Assembly: GCF_030704535.1 (NCBI RefSeq)
Contig: NC_081808.1
Coordinates: forward strand, 21,765,501-21,829,500
Direction: 5' to 3'
Length of the DNA stretch: 64,000 bases
Source of the DNA: Vitis vinifera
Lineage: Eukaryota; Streptophyta; Magnoliopsida; Vitales; Vitaceae
Below the pieces are notes generated by a model. It searched no databases, was not told the origin of the DNA, and saw nothing but the letters and a program-made list of their open reading frames with translations. Shown here piece after piece: positions 1-13,051 of the stretch. The translations under genes and the position numbers were made by a program. Position 1 is the stretch's first letter. Every line of letters starts with the position of its first letter.

Positions 1-1498
1 AAGTCCATGCCCCTGCTGGAGCAAGCAGTGCTAGATTTATGTTGCACCACCTTACCTGAGAGTGTCGCCATAGCAGACCTTGGCTGTTCATCGGGCCCAA
101 ATACTTTTTTCGCGGTCTCCGAAATCATGACCATCATCTACAGGAGGTGTCGCCAACTAGGCCGGTCACCACCAGGTTTTTGGGTGTTCTTGAATGATCT
201 TCCAGGGAATGACTTCAATGCTGTGTTCAAGTCATTGCCAACATTCCATGAAAAGATGAAGGAAGAAAATGGACAGGAGTTTGGGCCATGTCATGTTGCT
301 GCTGTTCCGGGTTCTTTCTACCACAAGCTTTTTCCATCCAGGAGACTACACTTTGTGCACTCTTCTTGCAGTCTCCATTGGCTGTCCCAGGTTAGCTTAT
401 TATCCAAATTGACCCAGAAAGAAACAGTGCCTTACAATGTTGACTCACTCTTCTTGCTTGGGTTTACGCTGATCCTTTCACAGGTTCCTCCAGAGCTTCT
501 TAACAAGCAAATTACAAACAAGGGGAAGATTTATCTTTCAAAAACAAGCTCACCGGCCCTCATAGATGCTTACGCATCTCAGTTCCAGAGGGATTTCTCT
601 TTGTTTCTTAAGTTGAGATCAGAAGAAACAGTCCCCGGAGGACGCATGGTTTTGTCGCTCATGGCCAGACGAACCCCAGACCCTGTCTCAGATGAGAGTT
701 GTCTGTTGTGGGATCTATTAGCACAGGCGTTGCAGGGGTTGGTTTCAGAGGTATGTGTTCTACGTAGGGTGTCAATTCATGTTTTTGTCGTGTACCAGCC
801 TAGGCAATGTATTGCATAGTTCTACCCAAACCCTACGTAAATAATCCATTTAACCCATTTAATAATTCCATCTTTTTATTTAATAACTTAATTAGACTAT
901 AGTCAAATATAAGTTAAATAATTTAATATTATAATTAGATTAACCAATACGCTTTTTAAATGTGATTCAATTCGCAAATGACACGAATTGAATCAACACC
1001 TAATTATCTCAATCCAAACCCGGGAAAAACATGTTATGATCGAGCCATATGCACAAATCCCATCAAACTTGCTCACCCCTAGTTGTGCACTTCTACTTCC
1101 TCATCTCATACCAAAAAATAAGCATAATTAATGAATGGTGTTTCCAACAGGGGCTTATTGCAGAGGAGAAATTAGATTCCTACAATGCACCATACTATCA
1201 ACCTTACACAGAGGACCTAGAAACTGGGATAGAGAATGATGGATCCTTTAGCATCAACGGCCTTGAGATCATGGTCTTACCATGGGACAGTGCCAGTGGT
1301 GGACAAAATTATGATAGGCCAACAACCGCCCAGAAGATTGCAAAGTCGATGAAAGCAGTGCAAGAGCCGATGTTGGCAAGTCATTTCGGGGCAGAAATCA
1401 TGGACCCTTTGTTTAAAAGGCTCATGGAGATCATTGCAGCAGATACAAGGGAGGTGGAGCATGTTTCTGTCCTTGTTTCCATGACCAGAAAGGCTTGA
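1..1498 (+). CDS. SABATH-family S-adenosylmethionine-dependent carboxyl methyltransferase (5'-partial)
   Basis: Three exons, 1-390, 484-750 and 1151-1498, give 334 residues ending in VSMTRKA. The frame is open to base 1 and the usual N-terminus (about 30-40 residues, with the conserved Asn-Gly-Gly segment) is absent, so the start lies outside the window; the ATG at 7 is probably internal. Seen: SAM-binding motif [11 protein letters not shown], then [20 protein letters not shown], the substrate-pocket segment [10 protein letters not shown] at the end of exon 1, PGGRMVLSL, and [12 protein letters not shown] in exon 3. SABATH enzymes move a methyl group from SAM to a small-molecule carboxylate (salicylate, benzoate, jasmonate, loganate, gibberellin) or to a ring nitrogen. 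The substrate cannot be read from these motifs. Introns have clean GT/AG ends, no breaks are seen, and the copy looks functional. Family call is firm, substrate unknown. Confidence 0.9.
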
Positions 1499-1951
1499 TA
1501 TCACTCTCAAGTCTCAATCTTCCATGACTTGTCATACTGCACTTGCCTCTCAGACACTTGTTTAGTTATTTGCATCTGTACATGATCCATGGATCTGTTG
1601 ATTATTGGCCTATATCCCAATGGTTGTTTGGATACGAGGAACATGGAGGGTGGAGGAAGAGACCAAAGCTCTATTTGAGAAGTGCTTTTGAAAAACAGAT
1701 TTTGAGTTCTAATGTTTTGTAAAACAATGTTTCGTAAAATAGAAAAAGAAGTTTCTTTACCCTGATCATTTCCAAAAAATATTTATTTATTTTTTATTTC
1801 ATTTATAGGTTGGCTTAGAAACTATATGACATTAACTAAAAGTAATTAAAATATATTTTCTAAAAATAACATATTTTTCGTTTTTAAGAAGAAAATAAAC
1901 ATATTTTCTATTTTTTAAAAATAAAAAAATATTTTTTTTTATTATTAAAAA

Positions 1952-2035
1952 CCTGTTTGGCAATGATTCTAAAAACCGTTTATAACCTTTTTAGCATTTT
2001 AAAAGTTTTATCTCTTAGAATCATTGCCAAATAGG
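1952..2035. repeat. 84-bp snap-back (MITE-like) element
   Basis: The terminal 21 bases at 1952-1972 (CCTGTTTGGCAATGATTCTA plus A) and at 2015-2035 are inverted copies with one mismatch, around a 42-bp loop. Near-perfect long inverted repeats with almost no interior are typical of MITE remnants. No target-site duplication was found. Confidence 0.6.
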
Positions 2036-3420
2036 CTCAGAGCTAAATCTCAAAATGTTAGCCAAGAAGAGCAAGCGGGCAAGGGGTGGCTAGCTGAGGC
2101 TTTCTTTTCATTTGCCAAAAACGTGCCTTGAGGCTGACTTTTTGGTGTACTTGTTGTGCATGGGTGTGCCTTCGACTTGGACAATGTGAAACAAAAATTC
2201 AGCTACTATCCAACTTTCAACTCAGGGAGCTCCCACAATCATCCTTAACTTCTACGTCAACTCAGAAAGGAAGACATGTGATTACTATGCATTTACTAAA
2301 CCAAAAATCTAATACAAACCCATGGAAATGAGAAAGGAATGGTAGGGAGCAATTGAGAGGCAACCATAAGGTTATGCACCATGCTCTATCATCTCTTTAG
2401 TTTTTTTCAATTTTGTAATAATATTCTATCCCATTGAATATACCAATTTGGTCCATTAAGGACAAATTAGGGATTATTGGGTATGTATTGACTTAGATCA
2501 TTTTTTTTTTTTTTTTGTCTAGACCAGTCTCATTATTTTATATTTGGATTTTTTTTTTTACATTTAATCTTATTTTTATACTTTTATCTAGCAAAATCCT
2601 TGATAAATAAGAATTCAAACACGAAGATCCCACAAATCAAACCAGATGAATTAAAATCCCAGAAGAGTGAATTTTGGTTCTCATAATAATGATTTTTAAT
2701 TTTTATTTAATTATTTTAATATTATATCTTGTTCTTTCTAATGAAATATTGTAATGAGAACTACATAGAAATTAATGTTGAAGGATATCTTTTTGAAAGT
2801 GACCACGTTAACATTATTGTTTAAGGTCAAGGCTATGCTTTGGTTTAGGTATCAGGCCAATTTGACTTATGGTATGCTTTCCTTCTCTCTATAAGACAAG
2901 AATTACCTATGAGGTATGATAGATTTATCATTTTGGAATATTTAAAAAGAATGTAATAAAAGAATTTTTGAAAATTTTTATTTAAATATGTATTTTTTAA
3001 ATCATTTTTTTGTTTGGTTTAGGGGGTTGATGAAAGCTATTCTTCAATATTCTTAGATTGTAAATAGTATGATGTGTTTATTTGTTTTTTTTTATTTGGA
3101 CAATTTGCCTAATCAATATCTATCAAGACAACTAAATTAAGAATGCATTTGATATTGATTTTAAAAAGTGTTTTAAAATTTTTATTTTTCAAATATTAAA
3201 AAGACTATAAATAATTTTTTTTAATTATTCTTCATGAAGAGATAACACATGACTAAAAGACATAGGAGTAGGCAGAGGTTTGGCATTGGACATTTGTGCT
3301 TTGTCCAAAGGTCATGACTATATTTAGCTTAATTCAAATGCAAAGAGAGTGCTCAATGCCAAAAAAATAATTGAGGGAACCAAGATCCATCAAGGCAAAT
3401 TTGGTTTGATCCATCTTTTT

Positions 3421-3680
3421 GGCTATATATGGTTGCTTTAAAGGAAATATAAAGAAAAAAAATAGATAGAAAAATAAAAAGATTTAAAGTAATAATTTTT
3501 TTTATATATTACTTCAAATTCTTTTTAATTATTCATTATAAACATTAAATAAATTGAAAATATATAAGTTTATAACTAATTTTAATTACATCTTATATAT
3601 TCTTTTTTGAATATTTTTTATATTATAATCAATTATGAAAAAATAATTTTCTTAATATATTTTATTTGTATAATACATTT
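3421..3680. repeat. Degenerate MITE, same family as 7813-8134 and 39078-39350
   Basis: It starts with a TATATATGGTTGC end and shares the interior order of the two better copies: an A/G-rich block, AATTATTTTTATATATTACTTCAAA-like core split by indels, then a run near AAATATATAAGTTT, then TTTTCTTAATA. The right end is blurred, so the boundary is approximate. Confidence 0.4.
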
Positions 3681-3821
3681 GGAATTTTAAATTCACTTTC
3701 TTGATAACTTATTTAAAAAGAAATTTCAATCCTATTCTTCACAAAAAAAAATTACCTTAAAAAGTTGAAATATGTTGCACTGTAAGCTATAAAGTAAAAG
3801 TTATAGCAAAAGTGTTTTAGA

Positions 3822-3935
3822 ACCCGTTTAATAATGATTTTAGAAAATATTTTTAAATTTTTTAACATTTAAAATTTTTTATTATTCAAGTGTTTAAAAA
3901 ATTTAAAACATTTTTTAAAATCACTACCAAATGTA
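3822..3935. repeat. AT-rich fold-back element
   Basis: Left arm near ATAATGATTTTAGAAAATAT (3830-3850) pairs with the right arm near ATCACTACCAAATGT (3921-3935). The arms are imperfect over about 40 bases. A similar element lies at 57364-57460. Target duplications were not seen. Confidence 0.4.
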
Positions 3936-4520
3936 CTATCAATATAAATCAATACAACATAACTGATATATAGTGATTTTAAAAAATATTTTTGAAAAAA
4001 ATAAGTAAATATTTGATAAAATTTAGAAAGTATTTTTTAAAATTTAAAAAATCACTTCTAAAATTTAAAATTTATTTATAATATTTTTTTAGAAAATATT
4101 TGATAGATGATTCTCGAAACACTTTATAAAAAATTACTTTCACTAATGTATAAGAACACGAACAAACTATTAACTTGTCCAATTTATATTATACAATTCA
4201 CACATATCCCTTTTTCTTCTATACATAATTTAAAAATAAAAATAAAAATGGTTGCCCAATGCCAACAACCACGAAACATTTAATCCGGAATCTCAAATTA
4301 TCGCGAGAAAAAGGTTCAAATTCGCGGCCAACCGGGAGGTGCTGGGCCGTTGGCAATTCATAGAACCATCCTCACCTACCCACATCATCCCATATCCCCT
4401 TCTTCCTTCTTCTGCAGACGCAATGTTACATCTAAACTTCAAACCACCAACTTTTATCCACCATTTCATCTCCCCAAAGCGCTCCGTTTCCATCTCTCTT
4501 CCCAGCCCCAACCCTAATCC

Positions 4521-7500
4521 ATGGCCTCTTCCGCCAATCCTTTCTCTCTTTCGCTATCCTCCGAGCTCGCTTCCAACTCTTCTCTCCACTGCGCCAACTC
4601 GTCCGAGGTCTTTCTCCGCTTCCCGAACTCTCCCGCGCCCCCCTCGCTCCGCTCTTCCTTCGTCTCGCCTATTAAGATTGAATTGAATCGAGTCGGTGTT
4701 TCTGCGTTGAAAGTGAGTCGAATCGGTTCAAGGATTTCGGCGAGTTCAACTCCGGTGATGGATCAGTCGCCGAGTCAGACGAGTCCTAGGGTTCCTACTG
4801 TTGTTGAGGTCGATTTGGGGAACCGGAGCTACCCGATCTACATCGGATCTGGATTGCTTCAACAACCCGAGCTTCTCCAGAGGTATTTGAATTTGATTTT
4901 TGTTCAAGTTTTTGTTGATATTTATACATGTAACGCGTTTGTAACCATTTAAAGTTTAGGGAATTTGTGCTATGTGAAAGATAGATGACGGACAAGTGAA
5001 TACAATTGAAAGTTGTTATTTTGGTTGGGTTTGGCTTGCTGTTTGGTTGCTGAGAAGATGTAGGAAAGAGAAAGAAATTGGAATTTGAACCGTAAAAAAA
5101 TGACCATTTTCATCATTTACAAACTCAAGAAAACAGAACTCCATTCAGCTCACTCTGGGCTATTGCACTGCTTGGATTAGTTGAGTTCACATTTTTTGAC
5201 AAACCAAAAACAATAGAAAACAGGTCATACATTGTAGAGTGGCGGGCATGTGGTCCATGTTGTTTTCGCCTCTGGAGTTCCTTCAGTGTTGGTGTTTGTT
5301 CATTAAGGGACTTTGACTATTAGGCATGGAAGGTTTACACAGAAGGAAATGAGGAAAGTATGAAAAGCACCACATTTGTGCTTATTTTGGTGTTTATGGA
5401 AGGAACCTAACCAATAAACATCTGAAGGTCAAATGTGATTAGAGTTGCAGGTGAATATTTTATTCCTTAGATCTTTGGTTGTTTGATCAATAGATTTTCA
5501 GTAGTGGGAACCTTCTTTTCTAAAATTGAAGTCATGGGTCTTAGCCTAAGGCTGTTGTTTAGATGGTTTTTCTCATTTCTGTTCTTTGTCTGATCCTTGT
5601 AAACTTACTATATCCCTGGGTTATGCATCTTTTTTGAGGTGTCTGCATCCAGAAAAAAAGAAAAGAAAATAAAAAACAACAACATGAAACCTGGGGCCCT
5701 TTTTTTTTTATCGTCTGTTTCCAAAAAAACTCAGTATTGTTTTCTTTTTGTTCCCTTGGTCTTCACAGCAACTAAATGGAGGGTGTTGGGAGAATTGAGT
5801 TGATTCAAATATTGGATGAGAATGTATTCTCTGTCTCTAAAACTAAGGCTCTGTCTAATTTCAAAAGAATAAGGGAAATGAAAGGGAGGAAATGCTGAAA
5901 CTAGACCGAAAAAGGAATCCATTTTTGGGCAATTACAAATATTTCCCTTCCTCTCCTTACTTTCTGAGGCAAAATGATATGCTCTGATGTTGTTCATTTA
6001 TATTAATTTAATGCTATTTCATAGACATGTTCATGGGAAGAGAGCTCTTGTGGTCACCAACACCACAATTGCAGCATTATACCTTGATAAAGTAGTTGAT
6101 GCTTTAACTCGTGGAAACCCAAATATTTCAGTTGAGAGTGTGATTTTGCCAGACGGTGAGAAGTACAAAAACATGGTAGGTATATTCAAGTTTCAATTAA
6201 CGATTTGTGTTTAAGATGTGATTGTAGTTGCATTAATTTAATTGCTTTTATGTATTGTAGGACACACTAATGAAAGTTTTTGACAAGGCAATTGAGTCAC
6301 GGTTGGATAGACGTTGTACATTTGTTGCCGTTGGTGGTGGTGTTATTGGTGACATGTGTGGATTTGCTGCTGCTGCCTTCCTTCGTGGTGTTAATTTCAT
6401 TCAGATTCCTACAACTGTAATGGCACAGGTATGTCTTAAATCACAGCACCTTTTTAGCTGGCTCTTGCTCCCTTTGCATGCTTCAGGTGTACAAGGGCTG
6501 GACACCTTCTTTCTTAGGTGCTCCTAATCTAACTGTTTGCCTATCAGAAAAAAAAAAAAAACCAAAAACTAACTTTAATATTCTTTTTTAAACTTGGCAC
6601 TTATGTTGAATTTCAGCTGGCTTCTGAAAAAATAACTATTTTTTTTTTCTAGGTGGATTCTTCAGTTGGAGGCAAAACTGGCATAAACCATCCTCTAGGA
6701 AAAAATTTGATTGGTGCTTTCTACCAACCTCAGTGTGTACTTATAGACACTGACACATTAAACACACTGCCAGAGAGGGAGTTGGCATCAGGTTTTGCTG
6801 AGGTTATTAAGTATGGGCTTATTAGGGATGCTGAATTCTTTGAGTGGCAAGAGAAGAATATGCAGGCATTAATGGCAAGGTAATAAAATATTCCATTCTC
6901 ATCATATTCTTCTTAAAAAAAATTTGATTTTATGTGAGATTAGCTTATAGTTCAATACTTAAGATTTGCATTCAGTGATTCTCTGTACAATTAGTGGGCA
7001 TATCTTTTCAATGGAAGCACTAAACTTACCCAGATGTTTGAAAAGGTTTTCAGACCCAGTAAATTTATTGGTAGCATTTTTCTTGTAAAACATTTGAAGA
7101 AAGATCAAATTACGTTCTTGGATTGAAACAAAGAGGAAATCTTTGTATAAACGAAGTTCAAAGGTTTTTTCTATTATTTTGAAGTTCAAAATTTTAGGGA
7201 TTCTAATTAAGGTTTGTTGCAGATGCTGATGTATATCCACAAACACCAAGTTATCTGCATTGGGGCCATGCTTGGTCCATCCTTGCTATTTGTATAGCTT
7301 CTGAGAGGAATGTCATGCATGAAAATAATGGTTTGGTCCTTTGCAGGGATCCAGGTGCACTGGCTTATGCTATCAAGCGATCATGTGAAAACAAGGCTGA
7401 GGTAGTATCTTTAGATGAGAAGGAAAGTGGACTGAGGGCGACATTGAACTTGGGTCATACTTTTGGCCATGTGAGTTTTGAGTTCATGTGAATGATTATG

Positions 7501-9023
7501 TTCTTTTTTTGCTTTATAAATCTGCTTGTTGGCTTTATGCTGGTGCCTCTCTTATATGGAAATTGCTATTATGATTCATTGAAAAATAATTGTTTCCTGA
7601 AACTTTTTATAATTGTAAGGGGAAACCAAAAGTAAGAGTAATATCTCTGATAAAAAAAAAGGTAAAGAGTAATATATCTCAAAATTACAAGTTCTCGTTA
7701 AAGCATCTAATCCCTTGAAATTTTCTGAAGTAATGTGATATCATATTATCTTGTTTGTTGTGTCATTCCATATTATCTTGTTTTTGTGGACCTTTTATCA
7801 AGTTATACATGCTATGTTTGGCTCCTATAAAATTTGAGGGAAAATGCTTGGAAATGAAAGTAGAAAAGAAAAGTAGAAGGAAAGAAAACAAAAAGGAAAA
7901 TAAAAAATAAATTTAAAGTCAATAAATTATTTTTATATATCACTTCAAACTTATTTTACTTATTTTAGCTTCTCAAAATAAAAGATCAAATAATTTGAAA
8001 ATGCATAAGTTTTTAACTTATTTTAATTATATTTCATTTTCTTTCGTATTTTCCATTGTACAATCAAACATGAGAAATCATTTTCCTTAACATTTTTTTT
8101 TTCTTTCCTTAGTACTTTCTGGGAACGAAACATAACCACAATGTATTGACTTTTTCCTTAATACAAAATTTTTGTAAATATTATTGCTTGTCCTTTTAGT
8201 TAAAGTTTTACTTATCATCAAGTGATCTCCCAGGCTTGCCCTCCTAGAGAGACTTGTGCCTCATCTGTTGAATTGATGTTAAGGTGTCGTGGTTTACCTA
8301 GTAACATCTGAATTTTACTTCTCTAAAAATTACACATGCAACTACAAGTTTGGTTTGAGGAGCTTTTAGTTGTTATCCAGTCCCATGTTATATTTACCAA
8401 AGAAACCCCTTTAAGCAATCCCATTCTGATTATCACATCTTTTCTTCAGGCAATAGAAACTGGGGTTGGTTATGGGCAGTGGCTCCATGGAGAAGCTGTT
8501 GCAGCTGGCATGGTATGGTATCCACAATTTTCTGTTTTCCTCATCCACCTCCCCTTGTTCAGTCAAGTCTGTATACATCCGCATGCAAGCATGTATGCTC
8601 ATGGGTGTATTTGTGTGTCCTTATCTCTTTTTTTGATCACTATCATGTGTATTCTGCACCAATGTTTAGGTCATGGCTGTCGACATGTCATACCGCCTTG
8701 GTTGGATTGATGATTCAATTGTGAAGCGAGTTCACAATATCATAAAGCAGGCTAAGCTACCCATTACCCCACCTGAAAGCATGACAGTGGAGATGTTCAA
8801 GTCAGTCATGGCGGTAAGAGAAAATATTGCCAATGCTAACACATTTGAAGCTTAAAAAACTCCTCTCATTCTTCTATATGTTGGGATGCAGGTTGATAAG
8901 AAAGTAGCCGATGGACTGCTAAGGCTCATTCTCTTGAAAGGTCCTCTAGGCAACTGTGTTTTCACTGGTGACTATGACAGGAAGGCACTGGATGATACAC
9001 TCCGGGCATTTGCCAAGTCCTGA
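4521..9023 (+). CDS. DHQS: 3-dehydroquinate synthase, plastid
   Basis: Eight exons: 4521-4882, 6025-6175, 6261-6428, 6653-6879, 7347-7470, 8450-8512, 8670-8813, 8892-9023; 1371 nt, 456 residues, normal for plant DHQS. It converts DAHP to 3-dehydroquinate, second step of the shikimate pathway to aromatic amino acids, in plastids. The first ~65 residues are Ser-rich and poor in acidic residues, like a transit peptide, before the mature start at about [16 protein letters not shown]. Diagnostic motifs: [11 protein letters not shown] (NAD binding), [30 protein letters not shown] and [10 protein letters not shown]; the Glu and two His in the last three match the zinc ligands known in fungal AroB-type enzymes. 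The start is the first in-frame ATG before the transit peptide. Intron 5 carries a MITE (7813-8134). The gene looks intact. Confidence 0.95.
7813..8134. repeat. MITE in DHQS intron 5
   Basis: A ~320-bp AT-rich element bounded by TATGTTTGGCTCC on the left and the inverse of TATGTTTCGTTCCC on the right. Its interior aligns by eye with 39078-39350 throughout (for example AATAAATTATTTTTATA, then TTACTTCAAA-type and TTTTCCTTAA blocks). It is wholly intronic. No clear target duplication. Confidence 0.6.
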
Positions 9024-10346
9024 TTCCTCAATTGGACTGTTCCTATTTAATCTGCAATTTTTGTATTAGATCCATGTTGTGTATTTAGATAGACATACCA
9101 AAATGTCTTCCCTGTAGTTTGAACGGATTTTCGCTTGGACTTTCCTAAATCTTATTTGGTAGAAAGCCTCTTAAGAAGTTGTAATTTAAGCAATCATGCT
9201 ATTAATAAGAATTGCCCTAGTCTCAAAATTTATTGGGGGTATTCATATTCGTATTTTTGCCTTTTGCCTCGTTTTGTCCTTTGACTCGTTGTCCGTCACC
9301 TGCTCCCCTGCATACTGCATGTATTCATGTATTTCCATATGAGATGTGAACCAATGTCAGTTAGCTCTGTTTTGGTATATTGTCAAAACAAAACGGTACG
9401 TATTCCTGCGTCTTTTGGCTAGGGAGGGTGCCGCACCCTATTATAACTACTGACCGTTTGTGCCCCTTATAAACAAGGGTCACTCTCTCACTCAGTTGCC
9501 AGGGGGGTTCCCCTGGACCCCCATTTGTCACAGGCCCCTGATCTCCACCACTGGCTCAGTGGAGTTCGGGCATCTATCTCCTCTCCGATCTCTACTAATT
9601 ATAATGCTAACGAGGTACTAGCTTTTCTACAGGGAAGAGAGAGAAAGCATATAACTAAGTAAACGAAAGATGACTCGTTCAAGCCTGTTGAGCTTGATAG
9701 TTCATAGAGAGGTTAACTATTAAGAACATGGTAGGCACCGACTCGTTAGTGATTGGATTTTAAGCGATAAGCTTTTTGAACAAAATTAGCTCAACATATG
9801 TTAGATGGGCTTAGAATGTGGCCCAATGGGGCGAGGAGCGTGAAACCCAACCTGATTCCGAAAGGGGCCCAGCTGGTTTAGGTGTCTGTGTCACAGCAAC
9901 GAGGGTAGTTGAAGATCAAAAGAAAAAGGGGAAAGGAAAATCCAAAATGAGAGAGAACAAGTGTTGGATTCTCCATCCAACAGGTAGCAACAAACAAGGG
10001 CGTAAGTGTCACTCGTTAAGGCTGCAATGTGTGACAGACAGGCGAGCGAGTTGGAACTTGGAACAAAAAAATGAAAAATGAAAAATGAAAAATAAAAAAA
10101 AATAAAAAAACAGTCGCACTGCATTTTCAGCAAAATAAAAAGAGGCCATACCCAATACCTATTGCCTGCACAGCGCAAACCCTCACTGACCATCCCATAT
10201 TCCCAAATTCCATTCCTGTGGAGGCCCACTGGAAACTCCATTCATCCTCAAGCCTCTCTCAATTTCCTATTTAGACCATGCCGGTGCTGGAACTCCCTGG
10301 ATCCCGCATTCGTTGATCGCCGCCCACCGGTGATCTCTGCCCTTGT
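9024..10346. other. Intergenic region between DHQS and UPL3
   Basis: 3' UTR-like sequence with poly(A)-signal-like AATAAG follows the DHQS stop. Beyond about 9400 there is moderately GC-rich sequence of unknown origin, including a short perfect palindrome CCAGGGG/CCCCTGG at 9499-9516. The A-rich tract 10065-10120 and the CT-rich stretch before 10347 are consistent with the UPL3 promoter and leader. No gene is supported. Confidence 0.5.
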
Positions 10347-13001
10347 ATGGACACTCCCGGTCGGAAAGCGGCGGAGCCCTCCTCAGCTGCCGCTTCCACT
10401 CACTCCCTGGCTCGCTCCTCCAAGAGACCTCGTTTCCTCGCCTCTTCTTCATCGTCGCCCATCCCCACTCGCTCCCATCGCAGTTCGCGACTCATGGAAT
10501 CGGCCACTGAGGCGTCCGGTTCTAAGAAGGGCAAGGAGAAGGAATCCGAGTTGAGGTTGAAGATCAAAGAAAAGCAGAGAAGCTTAGGGTTAAGTATCGA
10601 TAGCGACGATGTGCTTGGTCGTGATGACGACGACGATGACGACGACGATGATGATGATGACGAGGACGACGGTGAGGGCAGTTTTGGAATTTTGCATCAG
10701 AATTTGACCTCTGCGAGTAGTGCTCTACAAGGTCTTCTCAGGAAACTCGGTGCCGGACTCGACGAATTGTTGCCGTCGGCTGCCGTGGCCGCGACGCCGG
10801 GGAGTGGGCGGCTCAAGAAGATACTATCCTCACTGCGGGAGGAGGGCGAAGAAGGGCGTAAAATCGAGGCGTTGACGCAGCTCTGCGATTTGCTATTGAT
10901 GGGGACGGAGGATTCGCTGTGTGCTTTTCCGGTTGACTCCTTCGTGCCGGTGCTTGTGGAATTGCTTAATTATGAGAGCAATGCGGACATAATGTTGCTT
11001 GCTGCTAGGGCAATTACGCATCTCTGCGACGTGTTGCCATCATCTTGCAGTGCGGTCTTGCATTACGGTGCGGTTCGGTGTTTCTGTGCCAAGCTGCTGG
11101 AAATTGAATGTATGGACTTGGCTGAACAGGTGATTTCTTGTGGGCACATGTAAATTCATTGTTGTAAAACATTTTATATTATTTGATTGCTGACAAAATG
11201 GAGGAAAACTACAAAAAAAAATTATGTTTCGGGTCTTAATGTTAATGTTGAATCTTAATGTTTATGTTGTGGTATTCAGTTAAGATAATCATTTGATTCG
11301 ACAAAGCTGAATGGTTTGAGACAGGCTTAGTTGAGTGGACGTTTTAGTTTTCCGAGGTCCCAAAGAATTGAAAATCCAAAATTTTGATTTTTGTTCCCTC
11401 TGTATTCTCAGAAACAATTGGTGATCTTTGGGGAAAAGGCGCCGAGTTCCAATATCTGATATTTATGTTTCTGTTTATTGCTAGAAAACTGGGTGTCCAT
11501 ATTACGATACACATTTTCTTATTGAAACAAATTTCTTTAGCTATAGCTGATAAAGGGCTCTTTGTTTTCTGGTTGGGTGAAATAAATTTCTTTGGCTGTA
11601 GCTGATAAAAGGCTCGCCCTTTGTTTTGTTTGTGACAATAAGTGCAGTCTTTGCAAGCTCTGAAGAAGATATCCCAGGAGCAGCCTACTGCCTGTTTGCG
11701 AGCAGGTGCTCTAATGGCAGTGCTTTCTTTTCTTGACTTCTTCCCAACAGGTGTTCAGGTAAAATTTTGGCTATTTACTCGTATGCTGTGCTCCTTGGTC
11801 TTCTGGGGCCATATTGGGATTTTTCTGAAGAAGTTTATTTCCATGTTTTCAGAGAGTAGCATTGTCCACTGCTGCCAATATGTGTAAGAAACTCCCTCCA
11901 GATGCAGCCGACTTTGTGATGGAAGCTGTGCCTCTTTTGACAAACCTTCTTCAATATCAAGATTCCACGGTAATAAGAGTATTGCATTAACTTCCTCTTT
12001 TGGATCCCAAATTTTCAAAATAAAACCAGAATAAACATGTCTGTGCTGATAGATGGGGTTGCGCATCTTCAGAGGGCCAAGATTATTGAGCTATATCATT
12101 TAAAAATTTATATAAATCAGCCGAATTTAACTGACGCATCCAGCTGCTTTCCTGGAAAATGGAATCCCAGAATTGGGGAAGCTATTTTATTTGAATTTGA
12201 AGAAAAAAGGCATTTTATCAGCATAATACCTATAGCATATTGTGCTGCAAGTTTGGCACTTTCTGAATTCAATTTCAAGGGTCTACTTCCCAAATACTGA
12301 ACAGTGCCTTTTGTAATCCCTTCCATAGCCTTTTTGTATTTATTCTCGTATATAGGCTGTGTGTTATATTTTCAGGTGTTAGAGCATTCTTCTGTCTGCT
12401 TGACTCGCATTGTGGAAGCAATTGCTTCATCCCCTGACAAGTTAGATGAACTATGCAATCATGGACTGATCGAACAAGTTACTGCACTTATTTCTACAAG
12501 TAATTCTGGAGGTGTTCAGGCATCCCTGAGCACATCTACATACACGGTAGTTGAAGATGTACACTTTCAGATTGATTGCTTATCTTTGTTTGGGTCAAAT
12601 TCTGACTTATCGGTCATGCAGGGCTTAATCCGGCTTCTTTCAATATGTGCAAAGGGGTCTCCCTTAGGAGCCAAAACTTTGCTTCACCTTGAAATCAGTG
12701 GCATTCTTAAAGATATACTTCCAGTTTCCAGCTTAATTGGAAGTGTTTCTGTTCCCCCTTCTTTGACCAGACCCCCTGATCAGGTAATATCCATCTTCCC
12801 TTTCTACTGCTTTCCCATAGATTATAATAAATTATGGATAATATTACATAAGAAAAGGAAGAGTATAATATAGATAGATAGATGGATGGATGGATGGACA
12901 GAGGGTTAGAGGGTTATTATGTAACTTAGTTTTTTCAACTCTGGATACTACCTAGTGAAATAATGTTCCTAGTGTGTCTCTGCTGATCCATCCATCCATC
13001 T

Positions 13002-13051
<50 letters not shown>

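Larger units (their letters stand above)
1499..4520. other. AT-rich intergenic spacer with repeat debris
   Basis: No coding sequence is supported here. The stretch is AT-rich and holds an 84-bp snap-back element, a fold-back element and a degenerate MITE copy, listed separately. The last few hundred bases before 4521 become more GC-rich and CT-rich, as expected of a plant promoter and 5' UTR for the dehydroquinate synthase gene. Confidence 0.6.

Noticed and set aside
4252-4686. Open reading frame overlapping the start of DHQS
   Set aside because: It is a different frame over the DHQS leader and transit-peptide exon; the DHQS frame carries the conserved motifs.
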